This document shows, piece after piece, positions 36,206-47,424 of a stretch of 64,000 nt of DNA. This DNA is from Pseudidiomarina insulisalsae (GTDB lineage: Bacteria > Pseudomonadota > Gammaproteobacteria > Enterobacterales > Alteromonadaceae): positions 1-64,000 of the forward strand of contig NZ_PIPY01000003.1 of the NCBI RefSeq assembly GCF_003987065.1. Direction: 5' to 3'. Position numbers and translations under genes: made by a program. Each line of letters opens with the position of its first letter. The stretch's first letter is position 1. The notes beneath the pieces are model-generated. The model ran no database searches. It had not been told where the DNA came from and saw only the letters and a list, made by a program, of their open reading frames with translations.

Positions 36206-37053
36206 TTGCGACGAAACCCCTCACGATGCCGGACCTGCACTTTAAACTCATGACCACTAAAGCGCTCGGCCAGCTGCTCGGCAATGTAAACCGAGCGGTG
36301 TTGGCCACCGGTGCAGCCTATACCAATGGTCAGGTAGCTGCGGTTACTGCGCTGAAAGTGCGGCAGCCAGGTACCGAGAAAAGTTTCCAACTGATAGATA
36401 AATTTAGTCACTAAAGGCTGCTGCGCAAAAAAGTGCTGCACCGCCTGGTCACTGCCGGTTAACGGCTTAAGTTCAGGCTCCCAATGGGGGTTTGGCAAAA
36501 TACGCGCATCGAAAGCGTAATCAAGGTCAGGCGGCAGTCCATATTTGTAACCAAATGACTGGAACACGACGATCAGTCGCGAGGCGGCGCGGCCTAAGAC
36601 CCGTTCGCTGACCTGCTCACTCAACTGATGCACACTGAGTTCGCTGCTCTCAATCCGCCAGGTTGCCCGTCCTGCCAGGGGCTCCAGTAACTTCGATTCC
36701 ATCTGCAGTGCTTCGCTAAGCGGCATTTCATCACGCGACAGCGGATGCAAACGGCGGGTTTCACCAAAGCGTTGCAGCAGAACTTTATCGTTGGAATCGA
36801 GAAACAGAATCTCAGGCTTAATGTTGTCGGGGAGAAAATCGAGCGCGTCGCTCAGATCGTCATGATTGTCCGGTAAATTCCGTACATCGACACTGACGGC
36901 GACATTTTCGTAGCGGTCCTCGATAGCATGGACCAAGGTTGGCAGCAGCATGATGGGTAAGTTATCGACGCAATAGAATCCAAGATCTTCAAGTACCCGT
37001 AGGGCGATGGTCTTACCCGAACCTGAACGACCACTTACGATAATCAGTTGCAT
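36202..37053 (-). CDS. rapZ: RNase adapter protein RapZ
   Basis: P-loop protein (283 aa) that in enteric bacteria presents the GlmZ small RNA to RNase E and so tunes glucosamine-6-phosphate synthesis. Seen: Walker A GRSGSGKT (residues 8-15), a FLDSNDKVLL motif, and the C-terminal domain with KYGLPPDLDYAFDAR and GCTGGQHRS. Whether GlmY/GlmZ exist here cannot be told. It lies two bases from ptsN. Confidence 0.95.
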   Translation of the reverse strand: MQLIIVSGRSGSGKTIALRVLEDLGFYCVDNLPIMLLPTLVHAIEDRYENVAVSVDVRNLPDNHDDLSDALDFLPDNIKPEILFLDSNDKVLLQRFGETRRLHPLSRDEMPLSEALQMESKLLEPLAGRATWRIESSELSVHQLSEQVSERVLGRAASRLIVVFQSFGYKYGLPPDLDYAFDARILPNPHWEPELKPLTGSDQAVQHFFAQQPLVTKFIYQLETFLGTWLPHFQRSNRSYLTIGIGCTGGQHRSVYIAEQLAERFSGHEFKVQVRHREGFRRK

Positions 37054-37055
37054 GG

Positions 37056-37514
37056 TCAGCCGCAGTTGTCGTCAGTGAAAAGTTGATAAAGTTCCTGATC
37101 ATTTTGCGCGTCACGTAATGCGCGGGTGCAGGACTTATCGTTCAGTCGCTGCGCGACGGCAGCCAAGGTTTGCAGGTGCTGCTCGTGCTCTTCTTCGGGC
37201 ACCAGCAGGGCAAAAACGATATCGACGGGCTGGTTATCAATGGCATCAAAGTCTATGGGCTCTGCCAGCGTCATTAAAATCGCTACCGGCTTGTTGGCAC
37301 TTTGCAGGCGGCCATGAGGAATCGCCACGCCGAGGCCAATGCCTGTGCTGCCAAGACGTTCGCGGTTGAGCAAACTTTCAAACACGTCAAAGCTCGTGGT
37401 ACCGGAAAGCCGTGGGGCAGCCAGCTGGCCGATCATTTCTAAAACTTTCTTCTTACTTGAGCCCGCGACTGCACGACGGGTGCAGTCGGGGCTTAACAGA
37501 GTGGATAAATCCAT
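37056..37514 (-). CDS. ptsN: Nitrogen-regulatory PTS EIIA protein PtsN
   Basis: EIIA-Ntr (152 aa), the terminal phosphate acceptor of the nitrogen PTS, which controls potassium transport and other targets. The phosphorylated histidine is His67 in VAIPHGRL. It lies between hpf and rapZ with gaps of only a few bases, matching the conserved rpoN-hpf-ptsN-rapZ-ptsO order. Confidence 0.96.
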   Translation of the reverse strand: MDLSTLLSPDCTRRAVAGSSKKKVLEMIGQLAAPRLSGTTSFDVFESLLNRERLGSTGIGLGVAIPHGRLQSANKPVAILMTLAEPIDFDAIDNQPVDIVFALLVPEEEHEQHLQTLAAVAQRLNDKSCTRALRDAQNDQELYQLFTDDNCG

Positions 37515-37517
37515 GAT

Positions 37518-37805
37518 TTAGTGGCGTTTCATCTTTTCTTTATGTTTAATGACCTGGCGATCGAGCTTATCAATAAGACCGTCAATCGCCGCGTACATAT
37601 TTTCGTGCTCTGAATCAGCGAAAATCTCGCCGCCGTTTACGTGCAGCGTAGCTTCCGCTTTTTGGGTTAACTTTTCAACATTTAAAATCACATGGACATT
37701 GGTGATATGGTCAAAGTGGCGCTCAAGCTTTGCAAACTTGGTGTTGACATAATCCCGCAACGCGTCAGTTATCTCAATATGATGACCAGTCAGATTAATT
37801 TGCAT
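37518..37805 (-). CDS. hpf: Ribosome hibernation-promoting factor (short form)
   Basis: 95-residue short HPF that binds the 30S decoding region and promotes 100S dimers in resting cells. Start chosen at 37805: GGAAG precedes it and the protein then begins MQINLTGHHIEIT as in E. coli; the longer reading adds 10 atypical residues. Motifs KLERHFDHI and ADSEHENMYAAIDGLIDKLDRQV are typical. Directly downstream of rpoN. Confidence 0.95.
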   Translation of the reverse strand: MQINLTGHHIEITDALRDYVNTKFAKLERHFDHITNVHVILNVEKLTQKAEATLHVNGGEIFADSEHENMYAAIDGLIDKLDRQVIKHKEKMKRH

Positions 37806-37831
37806 AACATCTTCCTTCTTTTGTCCAAGTT

Positions 37832-39217
37832 TCAAATTAGACGTTTGCGCTGACTCGAGGGCGGTATATTCAACGCCTCACGATACTTAGCAATCGTCCG
37901 TCTAGCGACCTGAATACCCTGATCTGCCATGAGTTGCGTGAGCTTATTGTCACTCAGTGGCTTTTTCGGATTTTCAGCAGCGACTAGTTTCTTCAGCAAT
38001 GCCCTGATTGCGGTTGAAGAGCACTCTCCTCCCTGCTCAGTGGCTAACTGGCTGGAGAAGAAGTACTTCAATTCAAACACACCTCGGGGCGTATGCATAT
38101 ACTTTTGTGAAGTGACTCGGGATACGGTGGATTCGTGCATCTCGATAGCCTCAGCTATGTCAGCTAAGATCATCGGCTTCATGGCTTCTTCGCCATGTTC
38201 GAAAAAGGCTTGCTGGCGCTGTACGATGCTGCTCGCAACCTTCAGCAGGGTTTCATTGCGGCTCTCGATACTGCGAATGAACCACTTGGCTTCTTGTAGG
38301 TGTTGACGGATGTAAGTCATGTCCTCGCTTGCTCGGGAATCCTGTATTAACGCAGCGTAACTGCCGTTTACTTTTAGTTTAGGCAAACTTTGCGGATTTA
38401 GCTCAACCATCCAGCGATTATTTTGCTTGCGCACCACCACATCAGGAATCACGTAAGCGTCATCGGCGGTGCTGAAGCATTCACCGGGACGCGGCTGCAA
38501 ATGCTGGATAATACTTAGGACCTCGGTCAATGCCGCTTCGTTCAATCGAAGTGCCCGGGACAGCGTGCGATAGTCGCGTAAACCAAGCAGTTCAACGTGA
38601 TCGCGGACCGCCTTTTTGGCAGCGTCAAGATAAGGCGTCTGTTCAGGCAACTGTTGTAACTGCAACAACAGGCATTCGCTGACATCACGGGCGGCGACGC
38701 CAAGCGGGTCAAAGTGTTGGATACGTTTTAACACGACCGCCACTTCACTTTCTTCAATCGGTTCGTCAAGCTGCTGATTCAGTGCCTGGGTAAGTTCTTC
38801 CAACGTGACTTGCAGATAGCCGGCCGCATCAATGGCATCAATGATGGCCAGGCCAATTTGTTCATCGGTGGGTGTCATGTGAGCCAGCTGTAGCTGCCAG
38901 CGGAGATGGTCGTGCAGGGTTTCCTGGCTGCAACCATAGGTCATGGCATCGTATTCGGCGTCGTTCTGGCCGACCGCGCCCATTAAATCAGCAGTGTAAT
39001 TCTGATCCCACTCTTCGCTGACTTCGACTTCGTCGTCACCATGTTCACGTAGTGGGTCGTCGACCTCTTCCTGCTCCAGCAGTGGATTTTCTTCCAGTGC
39101 TTGTTGTACTTCCTGCTGCAGTTCAAAGCTCGACAGTTGCAACAGGCGAATGGCTTGCTGCAGCTGAGGCGTCATCGACAGCTGCTGAGTATATTTTAAT
39201 TGCAAGCCTTGTTTCAT
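37832..39217 (-). CDS. rpoN: RNA polymerase sigma-54 factor
   Basis: Alternative sigma factor (461 aa) needing AAA+ activators. Region I is the Gln/Leu-rich N-terminus (LQLKYTQQLSMTPQLQQAIRLLQLS), region II acidic, then the core-binding part and the C-terminal helix-turn-helix and RpoN box (ARRTIAKYRE). It sits between lptB and hpf, as in most gammaproteobacteria. No convincing -24/-12 promoter was found in this window. Confidence 0.97.
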   Translation of the reverse strand: MKQGLQLKYTQQLSMTPQLQQAIRLLQLSSFELQQEVQQALEENPLLEQEEVDDPLREHGDDEVEVSEEWDQNYTADLMGAVGQNDAEYDAMTYGCSQETLHDHLRWQLQLAHMTPTDEQIGLAIIDAIDAAGYLQVTLEELTQALNQQLDEPIEESEVAVVLKRIQHFDPLGVAARDVSECLLLQLQQLPEQTPYLDAAKKAVRDHVELLGLRDYRTLSRALRLNEAALTEVLSIIQHLQPRPGECFSTADDAYVIPDVVVRKQNNRWMVELNPQSLPKLKVNGSYAALIQDSRASEDMTYIRQHLQEAKWFIRSIESRNETLLKVASSIVQRQQAFFEHGEEAMKPMILADIAEAIEMHESTVSRVTSQKYMHTPRGVFELKYFFSSQLATEQGGECSSTAIRALLKKLVAAENPKKPLSDNKLTQLMADQGIQVARRTIAKYREALNIPPSSQRKRLI

Positions 39218-39248
39218 TCAGCACCACCTGCGAATAGCAACCACGCGG

Positions 39249-39974
39249 CTATAATGTGAACTGATCGCCTAAGTAGACGTCTTTTACCTGTTGGTTATTT
39301 AAAATAGTATGGGCGTCACCCTCAGCAATCAACTGCCCATGACTGACAATATACGCATGCTCACACACCGAGAGGGTTTCGCGCACGTTATGGTCAGTAA
39401 TTAACACGCCTATACCGCGCTGACGCAGATGTTCGATAATCTTTTTGATATCGATGACTGAAATCGGATCGACGCCGGCAAACGGCTCATCGAGCAGAAT
39501 AAACTGAGGTTCGGCCGCCAGTGCGCGGGCAATCTCGACCCGGCGCCGCTCACCGCCCGAAAGGCTCATGCCCAGACTATTGGCAATATGGCCGATGTGA
39601 AATTCTTCGAGCAGATTATCGAGCTTCTCTTCACGGGTATTGGCATCAAGCTCCTTACGGGTTTCCAGAATCGCCATAATGTTATCGCGCACCGTCAGCT
39701 TGCGAAAAATCGAGGATTCCTGTGGCAGGTAGCCAATACCACGTCGCGCGCGCTCGTGCATCGGTAACAATGAGATATCCTGTTCATCGAGCAGGATGCG
39801 CCCTTTGTCATGATTCACCAGCCCGACAATCATATAAAATGTTGTGGTTTTACCGGCGCCGTTAGGGCCGAGCAGGCCAATGACTTTGCCGGACTCTACA
39901 GTCAGGCTGACATCTTTGACGACCTGACGTTTTTTGTAAGACTTAGCGAGATGTTCAGCGATTAATCGGCTCAT
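39249..39974 (-). CDS. lptB: LPS export ABC transporter ATPase LptB
   Basis: Cytoplasmic ATPase (241 aa) that drives LPS extraction by LptB2FG. Walker A GPNGAGKT (residues 36-43), signature LSGGERRR, Walker [14 protein letters not shown], and a His switch TDHNVRET are all present. Start at 39974 ([14 protein letters not shown]) fits the family; upstream in-frame codons read the end of lptA, which it overlaps by 20 bases. lptF and lptG are not in the window. Confidence 0.97.
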   Translation of the reverse strand: MSRLIAEHLAKSYKKRQVVKDVSLTVESGKVIGLLGPNGAGKTTTFYMIVGLVNHDKGRILLDEQDISLLPMHERARRGIGYLPQESSIFRKLTVRDNIMAILETRKELDANTREEKLDNLLEEFHIGHIANSLGMSLSGGERRRVEIARALAAEPQFILLDEPFAGVDPISVIDIKKIIEHLRQRGIGVLITDHNVRETLSVCEHAYIVSHGQLIAEGDAHTILNNQQVKDVYLGDQFTL

Positions 39975-40518
39975 TGTTATCGTCGTTCTTTTTGCTCGGC
40001 TGAAAGATAGTGGTGACACGATCGCTGTCATCTTCACCACGAGAGGCACGCATTTGTTGCGTCGCGAAGTTATAAATAATTTCGTGTCCCCGAATCAGGC
40101 TATCGTCCTGAGTGACCTTAACATTCCCCGACATGGTCAGAAGCTGCTGACTTTCGTCATAGCGGATCACCTGAGCTTCGGCACGAATAATGCTGCCATC
40201 TTCAAGTTCCTGACGATAGGTCGCCGGATTACCCTCGGCGGTGAAAGAGCGCGTGCCGGTAGCCTCGTCCTGTGCTACCTCAAGGTGGTCAGCAGTAATT
40301 CTCAGGGTGCCCTGAGTAATCACCGCATTGTCTTCAAAGACTGCGATCTTGTTTTGAATATCAAACCAGTCGCGCTCAGAGCGTATTTCAATATTCTGCT
40401 CGAAGTCAGCCTTACCCTGCGCCAGAACTGTACCGTTCGAGACGCCAAGCAGGGCGATGACCAGCAGGGCAAACTTAAGGCTGCGGTAGGCGGGTGTAAA
40501 TGGTTTGTACATGTTCAT
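39955..40518 (-). CDS. lptA: LPS periplasmic bridge protein LptA
   Basis: 187-residue periplasmic beta-jellyroll protein that polymerises to carry LPS between LptC and LptDE. A signal peptide runs to about residue 34 (VLAQG). The core shows the OstA-like pattern ([46 protein letters not shown]). ATG at 40518 has a nearby GGA; ATG 40512 is an alternative. It overlaps lptC by 44 bases and lptB by 20. Confidence 0.94.
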   Translation of the reverse strand: MNMYKPFTPAYRSLKFALLVIALLGVSNGTVLAQGKADFEQNIEIRSERDWFDIQNKIAVFEDNAVITQGTLRITADHLEVAQDEATGTRSFTAEGNPATYRQELEDGSIIRAEAQVIRYDESQQLLTMSGNVKVTQDDSLIRGHEIIYNFATQQMRASRGEDDSDRVTTIFQPSKKNDDNNEPINR

Positions 40519-41044
40519 TTAATTCCAAAGTTTCGGCGCTGAGATCGGCAATCATACCATTTCCGCGCACTAAAAAGTTTTTCCCGTAAATAGTTACCGG
40601 CTCATCAGTTACCATGGTTTCAGCCAGGGTGTCGATGGTCAGATAGCTGGTTTCAACGCGTTCCAGATAATCATCGTCGGTCAAATGTGTAATGACGATA
40701 TCGCGCTCCAGCACTAGCGTTTTATCGTCGTAAAAAGAGCCCTGTTCGGCTACTACCTGCCACTCGCTTCCATCTTCGCTGACCCGAACACGGTATTCAG
40801 GCGAGGTGAGCTCCGTGAGTCCAATTGGACTGTAGTGCGTCATTTTGGTTGCATTAATTCGATGGACCAGCTTACCTTCGGCGTTGTAAACCCGGGTACG
40901 CAAGCCTTGGGCAATAAAGTCAGGGGGTACTTCCCGAAACTGCGGATTAATGGTGGCATCCTCATCCGTGTCAAAGGGACGCCAGATGAGCAGCGCTCCG
41001 AGAATGAATAAAATCGCCAGAATCCAGCTGAGTTGGCGGTTCAT
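40475..41044 (-). CDS. lptC: LPS export protein LptC
   Basis: Bitopic inner-membrane protein (189 aa) joining LptB2FG to the LptA bridge. One N-terminal helix (about residues 6-22), then a jellyroll domain with the expected YNAEGKLVHRINA and YSPIGLTELTSP strands. Its end overlaps the lptA start by 44 bases, an unusually long overlap for this cluster; its ATG overlaps the kdsC stop by 4 bases. Confidence 0.93.
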   Translation of the reverse strand: MNRQLSWILAILFILGALLIWRPFDTDEDATINPQFREVPPDFIAQGLRTRVYNAEGKLVHRINATKMTHYSPIGLTELTSPEYRVRVSEDGSEWQVVAEQGSFYDDKTLVLERDIVITHLTDDDYLERVETSYLTIDTLAETMVTDEPVTIYGKNFLVRGNGMIADLSAETLELNEHVQTIYTRLPQP

Positions 41045-41601
41045 ACGCTGGCTCCGCCCTGCAGTTGCAAGTGCCCCTGACTGAGTAAAATGAGATCACT
41101 TAATTCGCGCACGGCGCCAAAGCCACCGCGCATGCTGGTAATGTAATCAGCCTGTTGTTGCACCCAGGGGTGCGCATCCTGCGTTGCGACACCAATGCCG
41201 GCGCGCTGAATCATCAGTACATCGGGCACATCATCGCCCATGCTGGCAATGGCGGCATCCGTTAAATCATATTTACTGGCCAGTTTCTGGTACACCGCAA
41301 GTTTTTCTGTGGTGCCCTGATAAATCTCCGTCACGCCCAGCGCGCGCATGCGCTGCTCGACAATGTGCGACTGGCGGCCGGTAATAACGGCAACCTGGAC
41401 GCCGCTATTGAGCAGTGCCTTAACGCCAAAGCCGTCGCGGGTATGGAAAGCTTTGAGCTCTTCACCGTCATTGCCTAAATAAATACGGCCGTCGGAAAAT
41501 ACGCCGTCGATATCAAAAATCACCAGCTTAATGGCTTGCAGGCTGACAAAAAGTGACTCGCTGATATCACCGTACCAGGTGCTGATCGTTGCTTGTGGCA
41601 T
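41041..41601 (-). CDS. kdsC: Kdo-8-phosphate phosphatase KdsC
   Basis: HAD-family phosphatase (186 aa) that releases Kdo from Kdo-8-phosphate for LPS core synthesis. The nucleophile motif is FDIDGVFSDG (near residue 31-40), with VITGRQS and SMGDDVPD later motifs. Its start overlaps the stop of kdsD, which supplies arabinose-5-phosphate earlier in the same pathway. Confidence 0.95.
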   Translation of the reverse strand: MPQATISTWYGDISESLFVSLQAIKLVIFDIDGVFSDGRIYLGNDGEELKAFHTRDGFGVKALLNSGVQVAVITGRQSHIVEQRMRALGVTEIYQGTTEKLAVYQKLASKYDLTDAAIASMGDDVPDVLMIQRAGIGVATQDAHPWVQQQADYITSMRGGFGAVRELSDLILLSQGHLQLQGGASV

Positions 41602-42581
41602 TACATTACCCCCGCTTTTAGCAGGTCATGCATGTTCAGAGCTCCGACCGGCTTTTGCGCATCATCAACTGCAAACAGACCGTTAATTTTACGGTCTTCC
41701 ATCAGTTTTAAGCCTTCGGCAGCAAGCACGTCGGCACTAATCGTAATAGGATTACGGGTCATGACCCGGTCAATTTGTGCTTGGTGTACGTCAATACGCT
41801 GGTCCAGAATGCGGCGCAGGTCGCCGTCAGTGAAAACGCCCACCAGGCGTTGCTGCGCATCAACAATGCCGGTCATCCCCAGACCTTTACGTGACATTTC
41901 CAGCAATGCATCACTCAGACTAGCATCGGCGTTTACCAACGGCATCCGCTCGCCTTTGTGCATGACATCGTGAATATGCAGTAGCAGACGTCGGCCCAGA
42001 CTACCGCCCGGATGGGACATGGCAAAGTCATCGGCGGTAAAGCCCCGCGCATGCAGCAGTGCGACCGCCAGCGCGTCACCCATGGCCAGCGTGGCGGTGG
42101 TTGATGAGGTCGGCGCCAGTCCGAGCGGGCATGCTTCTTGCTCGACGGCGATACAAATATGCACATCGGCAAGTTCAGCCAAAGTCGACTGCGGATTGCC
42201 AGTCATACTAATCAAATGCGCACCACGGCGTTTTATCAGCGGCGCAATACTGAGCACCTCGCCGGTCTCGCCAGAATTGGAAATGGCCAGCACCACATCA
42301 TCTGAGGTGATCATGCCAAGATCACCGTGGCTGGCTTCACCGGGGTGAACAAAAAAAGCAGGCGTGCCGGTAGAGGCGAGGGTGGCTGCGATTTTACCGC
42401 CAATGTGGCCGGATTTGCCCATGCCCAGCACGATCACCCGGCCTTTACAGGCAAGCAGACACTCACAGGCGCGGGTAAAGTTCGCATCCAGATAACGCTT
42501 CAGGTCACTCACTGAGCGCGCCTCGATGTCCAGCACCGACGCGGCAAGTGAGGTAAATGTTTCGGTTTTCGCAGCAGTCAT
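41601..42581 (-). CDS. kdsD: Arabinose-5-phosphate isomerase KdsD
   Basis: Converts ribulose-5-phosphate to arabinose-5-phosphate, the first committed step to Kdo (326 aa). An N-terminal SIS domain (about 35-170; GMGKSGHIGGKIAATLASTG and SNSGETGE motifs) is followed by a CBS pair (about 205-325). It begins the long minus-strand run that ends at mgtE, and is divergent from the mla operon. E. coli has yrbG between kdsD and mla; that gene is absent here. Confidence 0.96.
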   Translation of the reverse strand: MTAAKTETFTSLAASVLDIEARSVSDLKRYLDANFTRACECLLACKGRVIVLGMGKSGHIGGKIAATLASTGTPAFFVHPGEASHGDLGMITSDDVVLAISNSGETGEVLSIAPLIKRRGAHLISMTGNPQSTLAELADVHICIAVEQEACPLGLAPTSSTTATLAMGDALAVALLHARGFTADDFAMSHPGGSLGRRLLLHIHDVMHKGERMPLVNADASLSDALLEMSRKGLGMTGIVDAQQRLVGVFTDGDLRRILDQRIDVHQAQIDRVMTRNPITISADVLAAEGLKLMEDRKINGLFAVDDAQKPVGALNMHDLLKAGVM

Positions 42582-42761
42582 GGCAAACCCTAATCTGAAC
42601 TTTAAAGTTGCAATAAGCCAATGATAACCGATCGATTCTGCAAATGCAGACGTAAAACTGCAGGTTATAAATGATTTGTCACAAAATTTACCGCCGCGAG
42701 CTAGGGTATGCCTTCGTTTTCAGGTAAACTAGGCGGTCTGAAACGTAAGGAAGAACCAGTT

Positions 42762-43607
42762 ATGACAAGCGCTAACGCGGATGATCTCGTCGTCATTGAA
42801 AATCTGGACTTCGCGCATAATTATGGTGCGAAAGAGGTCTTTAACGGCCTGAATATGAAGATCCCCCGTGGCAAAATTACAGCCGTCATGGGGCCCAGTG
42901 GTATTGGAAAAACTACATTACTACGCCTGATCGGCGGTCAGCTCAAGCCACAAAAGGGTTCCATAAAGTTCGCCGGGCACAATATCCCGGAGCTGTCTCG
43001 CTCGGATTTGTATGAACAGCGTAAACGCATGAGCATGTTGTTTCAAAGCGGCGCTTTGTTCACTGATCTGTCAGTGTTCGACAATATTGCCTTTCCGTTA
43101 CGGGAACATAGCGATCTGAGCGAAGAGATTATTGAAACCATCGTCCTGTTGAAACTTGAGGCGGTAGGTTTGCGCGGCGCCCGGCACCTGATGCCGGCCG
43201 AGTTGTCCGGCGGTATGTCCCGTCGCGCGGCGCTGGCGCGCGCCATCGCGCTCGACCCTGAACTGATCATGTACGATGAGCCGTTTGCCGGTCAGGATCC
43301 GATTTCGATGGGCGTCATTGTGAAGCTGATTAAATCGCTCAATAGCTCGTTGGGTATCACCAGTGTTGTCGTTACCCACGACGTGGCTGAGGTGCTGACC
43401 ATTGCCGATCAGGTGTTCATTGTCGCCGACCAAAAGGTGGTGGCGTCTGGCTCACCTGAGGAGTTAAAGCAGTCGGATGATCCACTGGTGCAGCAGTTCC
43501 TTGAGGGTGAAGCTGACGGTCCTGTGGCTTTTCATTATAAAGCGCCAAGCCTGGCCAAAGAGGTATTAGGGAAAGATATCAACGAAGGGGAAGGTCATGC
43601 TGGATAA
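42762..43607 (+). CDS. mlaF: Mla phospholipid transport ATPase MlaF
   Basis: ATPase of the MlaFEDB complex that maintains outer-membrane lipid asymmetry (281 aa). Walker A GPSGIGKT (44-51), signature LSGGMSRR, and Walker [14 protein letters not shown] are seen. ATG 42762 is preferred because AAGGAAG lies eight bases upstream; an earlier ATG at 42708 has no ribosome binding site. The 180-base gap to divergent kdsD holds AT-rich stretches but no clear promoter. It overlaps mlaE by 11 bases. Confidence 0.95.
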   Translation: MTSANADDLVVIENLDFAHNYGAKEVFNGLNMKIPRGKITAVMGPSGIGKTTLLRLIGGQLKPQKGSIKFAGHNIPELSRSDLYEQRKRMSMLFQSGALFTDLSVFDNIAFPLREHSDLSEEIIETIVLLKLEAVGLRGARHLMPAELSGGMSRRAALARAIALDPELIMYDEPFAGQDPISMGVIVKLIKSLNSSLGITSVVVTHDVAEVLTIADQVFIVADQKVVASGSPEELKQSDDPLVQQFLEGEADGPVAFHYKAPSLAKEVLGKDINEGEGHAG

Positions 43608-44373
43608 GGTGGCAGCCTTAGGAAAGACAGTTTTAGATAACATTGCCGGAGCTGGCAAAGCCATGGTGATGCTGGTGCGGGCATTGATAGGTAAGCCGCA
43701 GCTTCGCAAGTCATGGCCGTTACTGATGCAGCAAATGTACTCAGTGGGTGTGTTGTCGCTCATCATCATTATTATCAGTGGACTGTTCATCGGCATGGTG
43801 CTGGGCCTGCAGGGCTACAAAATTTTGGTCGATTTCGGGGCCGAGCAGAGCCTTGGGCCCATGGTTGCGCTCTCATTGCTGCGCGAGTTAGGACCGGTGG
43901 TGACGGCGTTGTTATTTGCCGGCCGCGCCGGTTCAGCACTGACCGCTGAAATTGGTCTGATGAAGGCGACTGAACAGCTGTCGAGTTTGGAGATGATGGC
44001 CGTCGACCCTTTACGTCGCGTTATTTCGCCACGCTTTTGGGCCGGTTTTTATAGTATGCCGCTACTGGCACTGATTTTTTCTGCCGTAGGTATTTATGGC
44101 GGTTATCTGGTCGGTGTGCGCTGGCTGGGTGTTGATGAAGGCGCGTTCTGGTCGGTGATGCAGTCGAATGTCGAATGGGGCCAGGACATTTTAAACGGCA
44201 TTATTAAGAGTTTAGTTTTTGCATTCGTGGTGACCTGGATTGCCCTACATAAAGGCTATCATTGTGTGCCTACTTCGGTGGGTATCAGTCGGGCCACGAC
44301 ATCAACGGTGGTCACCGCCTCGCTGGCGGTGCTGGGTCTGGATTTTGTTCTTACTGCACTGATGTTTGGATAA
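43597..44373 (+). CDS. mlaE: Mla phospholipid transport permease MlaE
   Basis: Inner-membrane permease (258 aa) of the MlaE/YrbE family with about five hydrophobic segments; conserved stretches [39 protein letters not shown]-like core and the final TTSTVV are typical. Coupled to mlaF by overlap. Confidence 0.95.
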   Translation: MLDKVAALGKTVLDNIAGAGKAMVMLVRALIGKPQLRKSWPLLMQQMYSVGVLSLIIIIISGLFIGMVLGLQGYKILVDFGAEQSLGPMVALSLLRELGPVVTALLFAGRAGSALTAEIGLMKATEQLSSLEMMAVDPLRRVISPRFWAGFYSMPLLALIFSAVGIYGGYLVGVRWLGVDEGAFWSVMQSNVEWGQDILNGIIKSLVFAFVVTWIALHKGYHCVPTSVGISRATTSTVVTASLAVLGLDFVLTALMFG

Positions 44374-44379
44374 TAAATT

Positions 44380-44847
44380 ATGGAATCAAGAAATACGCAG
44401 TTAGCGGTTGGTTTTTTTGTCATTATCGGCGTTCTAGCCTTGTTGTTCCTGGGCTTGCGCGCCGCTAATACCAGTTTTTCGGCCAATGGCGAGACATATA
44501 AATTATATGCAAAGTTTGACAACATCGGTGGTCTGAAAGAGCGCTCACCGGTTAAAGTAGGCGGTGTGGTCGTCGGAAGGGTCAGCAACATTACCCTCGA
44601 CGGTGAGTATTATGAACCGTTAGTCGAAATGACCATTAGTAAGAAGTATGACGAATTTTCGAATACATCGTCGGTCTCAGTACTTACCTCGGGGCTTTTA
44701 GGCGAACAATATATTGGCCTCAGCCCCGGCTTTATTGACGATACCGTAGAAATGTTAGATGACGGTGACTACATTCAGGACACGAAATCGGCGCTGGTGT
44801 TAGAAGACCTGATTGGTCAGTTCTTATTTAGCCAGGGCAATGATTAA
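44380..44847 (+). CDS. mlaD: Mla substrate-binding MCE protein MlaD
   Basis: 155-residue MCE-domain protein anchored by an N-terminal helix (about residues 10-30) and forming the periplasmic hexameric ring. The MCE core (FDNIGGLKERSPVKVGGVVVGRV) spans about 45-120. Length is near that of Vibrio/Shewanella MlaD and a little shorter than E. coli. Confidence 0.95.
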   Translation: MESRNTQLAVGFFVIIGVLALLFLGLRAANTSFSANGETYKLYAKFDNIGGLKERSPVKVGGVVVGRVSNITLDGEYYEPLVEMTISKKYDEFSNTSSVSVLTSGLLGEQYIGLSPGFIDDTVEMLDDGDYIQDTKSALVLEDLIGQFLFSQGND

Positions 44848-44856
44848 GGAGTAGGC

Positions 44857-45516
44857 ATGAAAAGCTTATCGGCACTCTTGTTGACAGCGTTGTTGGTGGT
44901 CACGGGAACTGCACAGGCAGAGTCTGATGTGGTGCGTGGCGAAAACCCTTATGAGCTGCTTCAGCGGGTAGCGAATAAAACCGCTGAGCGTATTGCCAAT
45001 GAACGTTCTAAAATTAATGAAGATCTCGACTATTTGCGCACCATCATTCGCGAAGAACTGTTGCCTTATGTCGATGCCACCTATGCCGCGAAACGCGTGC
45101 TTGGCCGTAACCTGAAGGACACGACGGCAGAGCAGCGTCAGGAATTTTATTCGGTATTCCGTGATTATCTGATTGCCACCTATGGCCGTGCATTTACGCA
45201 ATATGACGAAGACAAACATCACTTTGAGTTCGAGCGGGCGCGGGAAGTGGAACCGGAAGATCGTATGGTCGAAGTGAAAACCCGTCTGATCGAAGAAGGT
45301 CGTCCACCTATTCGTTTGGACTTTAAAATGCGCTACGACGAAGACGAGCGACTTTGGAAAGCTTACGACCTCGTGGTTGAGGGGGTCAGCCTGCTGAGCA
45401 GTCAGTCAGCGGAGATTTCCTCAGTGATCCGCAGCCGCGGTATTGATGGGACCATTGAGCTGTTGCGCGAGAAAGCAAAACAGCCTATTCAGCCTTATGA
45501 CGAAGGGCAAAGTTAA
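44857..45516 (+). CDS. mlaC: Periplasmic phospholipid shuttle MlaC
   Basis: Periplasmic lipid carrier between MlaA and MlaFEDB (219 aa). Signal peptide ends near AQAES (residue 22). The MlaC fold is seen in LLPYVDATYAAKRVLGRNLKD and RLIEEGRPPIRLDFKM. GGAG-like AAGGAGTAG precedes the ATG. Followed three bases later by mlaB. Confidence 0.95.
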   Translation: MKSLSALLLTALLVVTGTAQAESDVVRGENPYELLQRVANKTAERIANERSKINEDLDYLRTIIREELLPYVDATYAAKRVLGRNLKDTTAEQRQEFYSVFRDYLIATYGRAFTQYDEDKHHFEFERAREVEPEDRMVEVKTRLIEEGRPPIRLDFKMRYDEDERLWKAYDLVVEGVSLLSSQSAEISSVIRSRGIDGTIELLREKAKQPIQPYDEGQS

Positions 45517-45519
45517 ACC

Positions 45520-45834
45520 ATGGCCGACGCGAAATTAAGCTGGCAGCACGACAACGGCAAGCTCGCCTTCGATGGTGAGCTGACGCGCGCAACCGTGCCT
45601 GCAGCATGGGAGCAGCGTGATAGCTGGCAAAGCGAAGCTGGCGACCAGTTGCAGGTTGATTTGTCCGAAGTGGAGCATGTGGACTCCGCTGGTGTGGCAA
45701 TGCTGCTACAGTTAAAGAAGTACCTGATGCAAAAGGATTGTGAACTAACTATTCTGAATCCGAGTCAACAGTTTAAAGCAATTGTCGAAGTAAGCGGTGG
45801 AACAGATCTTCTGGAACTTGCGTCTGAAGAGTAA
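45520..45834 (+). CDS. mlaB: STAS-domain protein MlaB
   Basis: Small cytoplasmic STAS protein (104 aa) that binds MlaF and activates the transporter. The core DLSEVEHVDSAGVAMLLQLKKY holds the conserved Asp-Ser. Last of the five mla genes. Confidence 0.92.
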   Translation: MADAKLSWQHDNGKLAFDGELTRATVPAAWEQRDSWQSEAGDQLQVDLSEVEHVDSAGVAMLLQLKKYLMQKDCELTILNPSQQFKAIVEVSGGTDLLELASEE

Positions 45835-45884
45835 TTGCGTAACCATCCTTACCTGTCACTCAAGTAACCATAAATGAAAGACTC

Positions 45885-47415
<1,531 letters not shown>

Positions 47416-47424
47416 CCCCGCCTG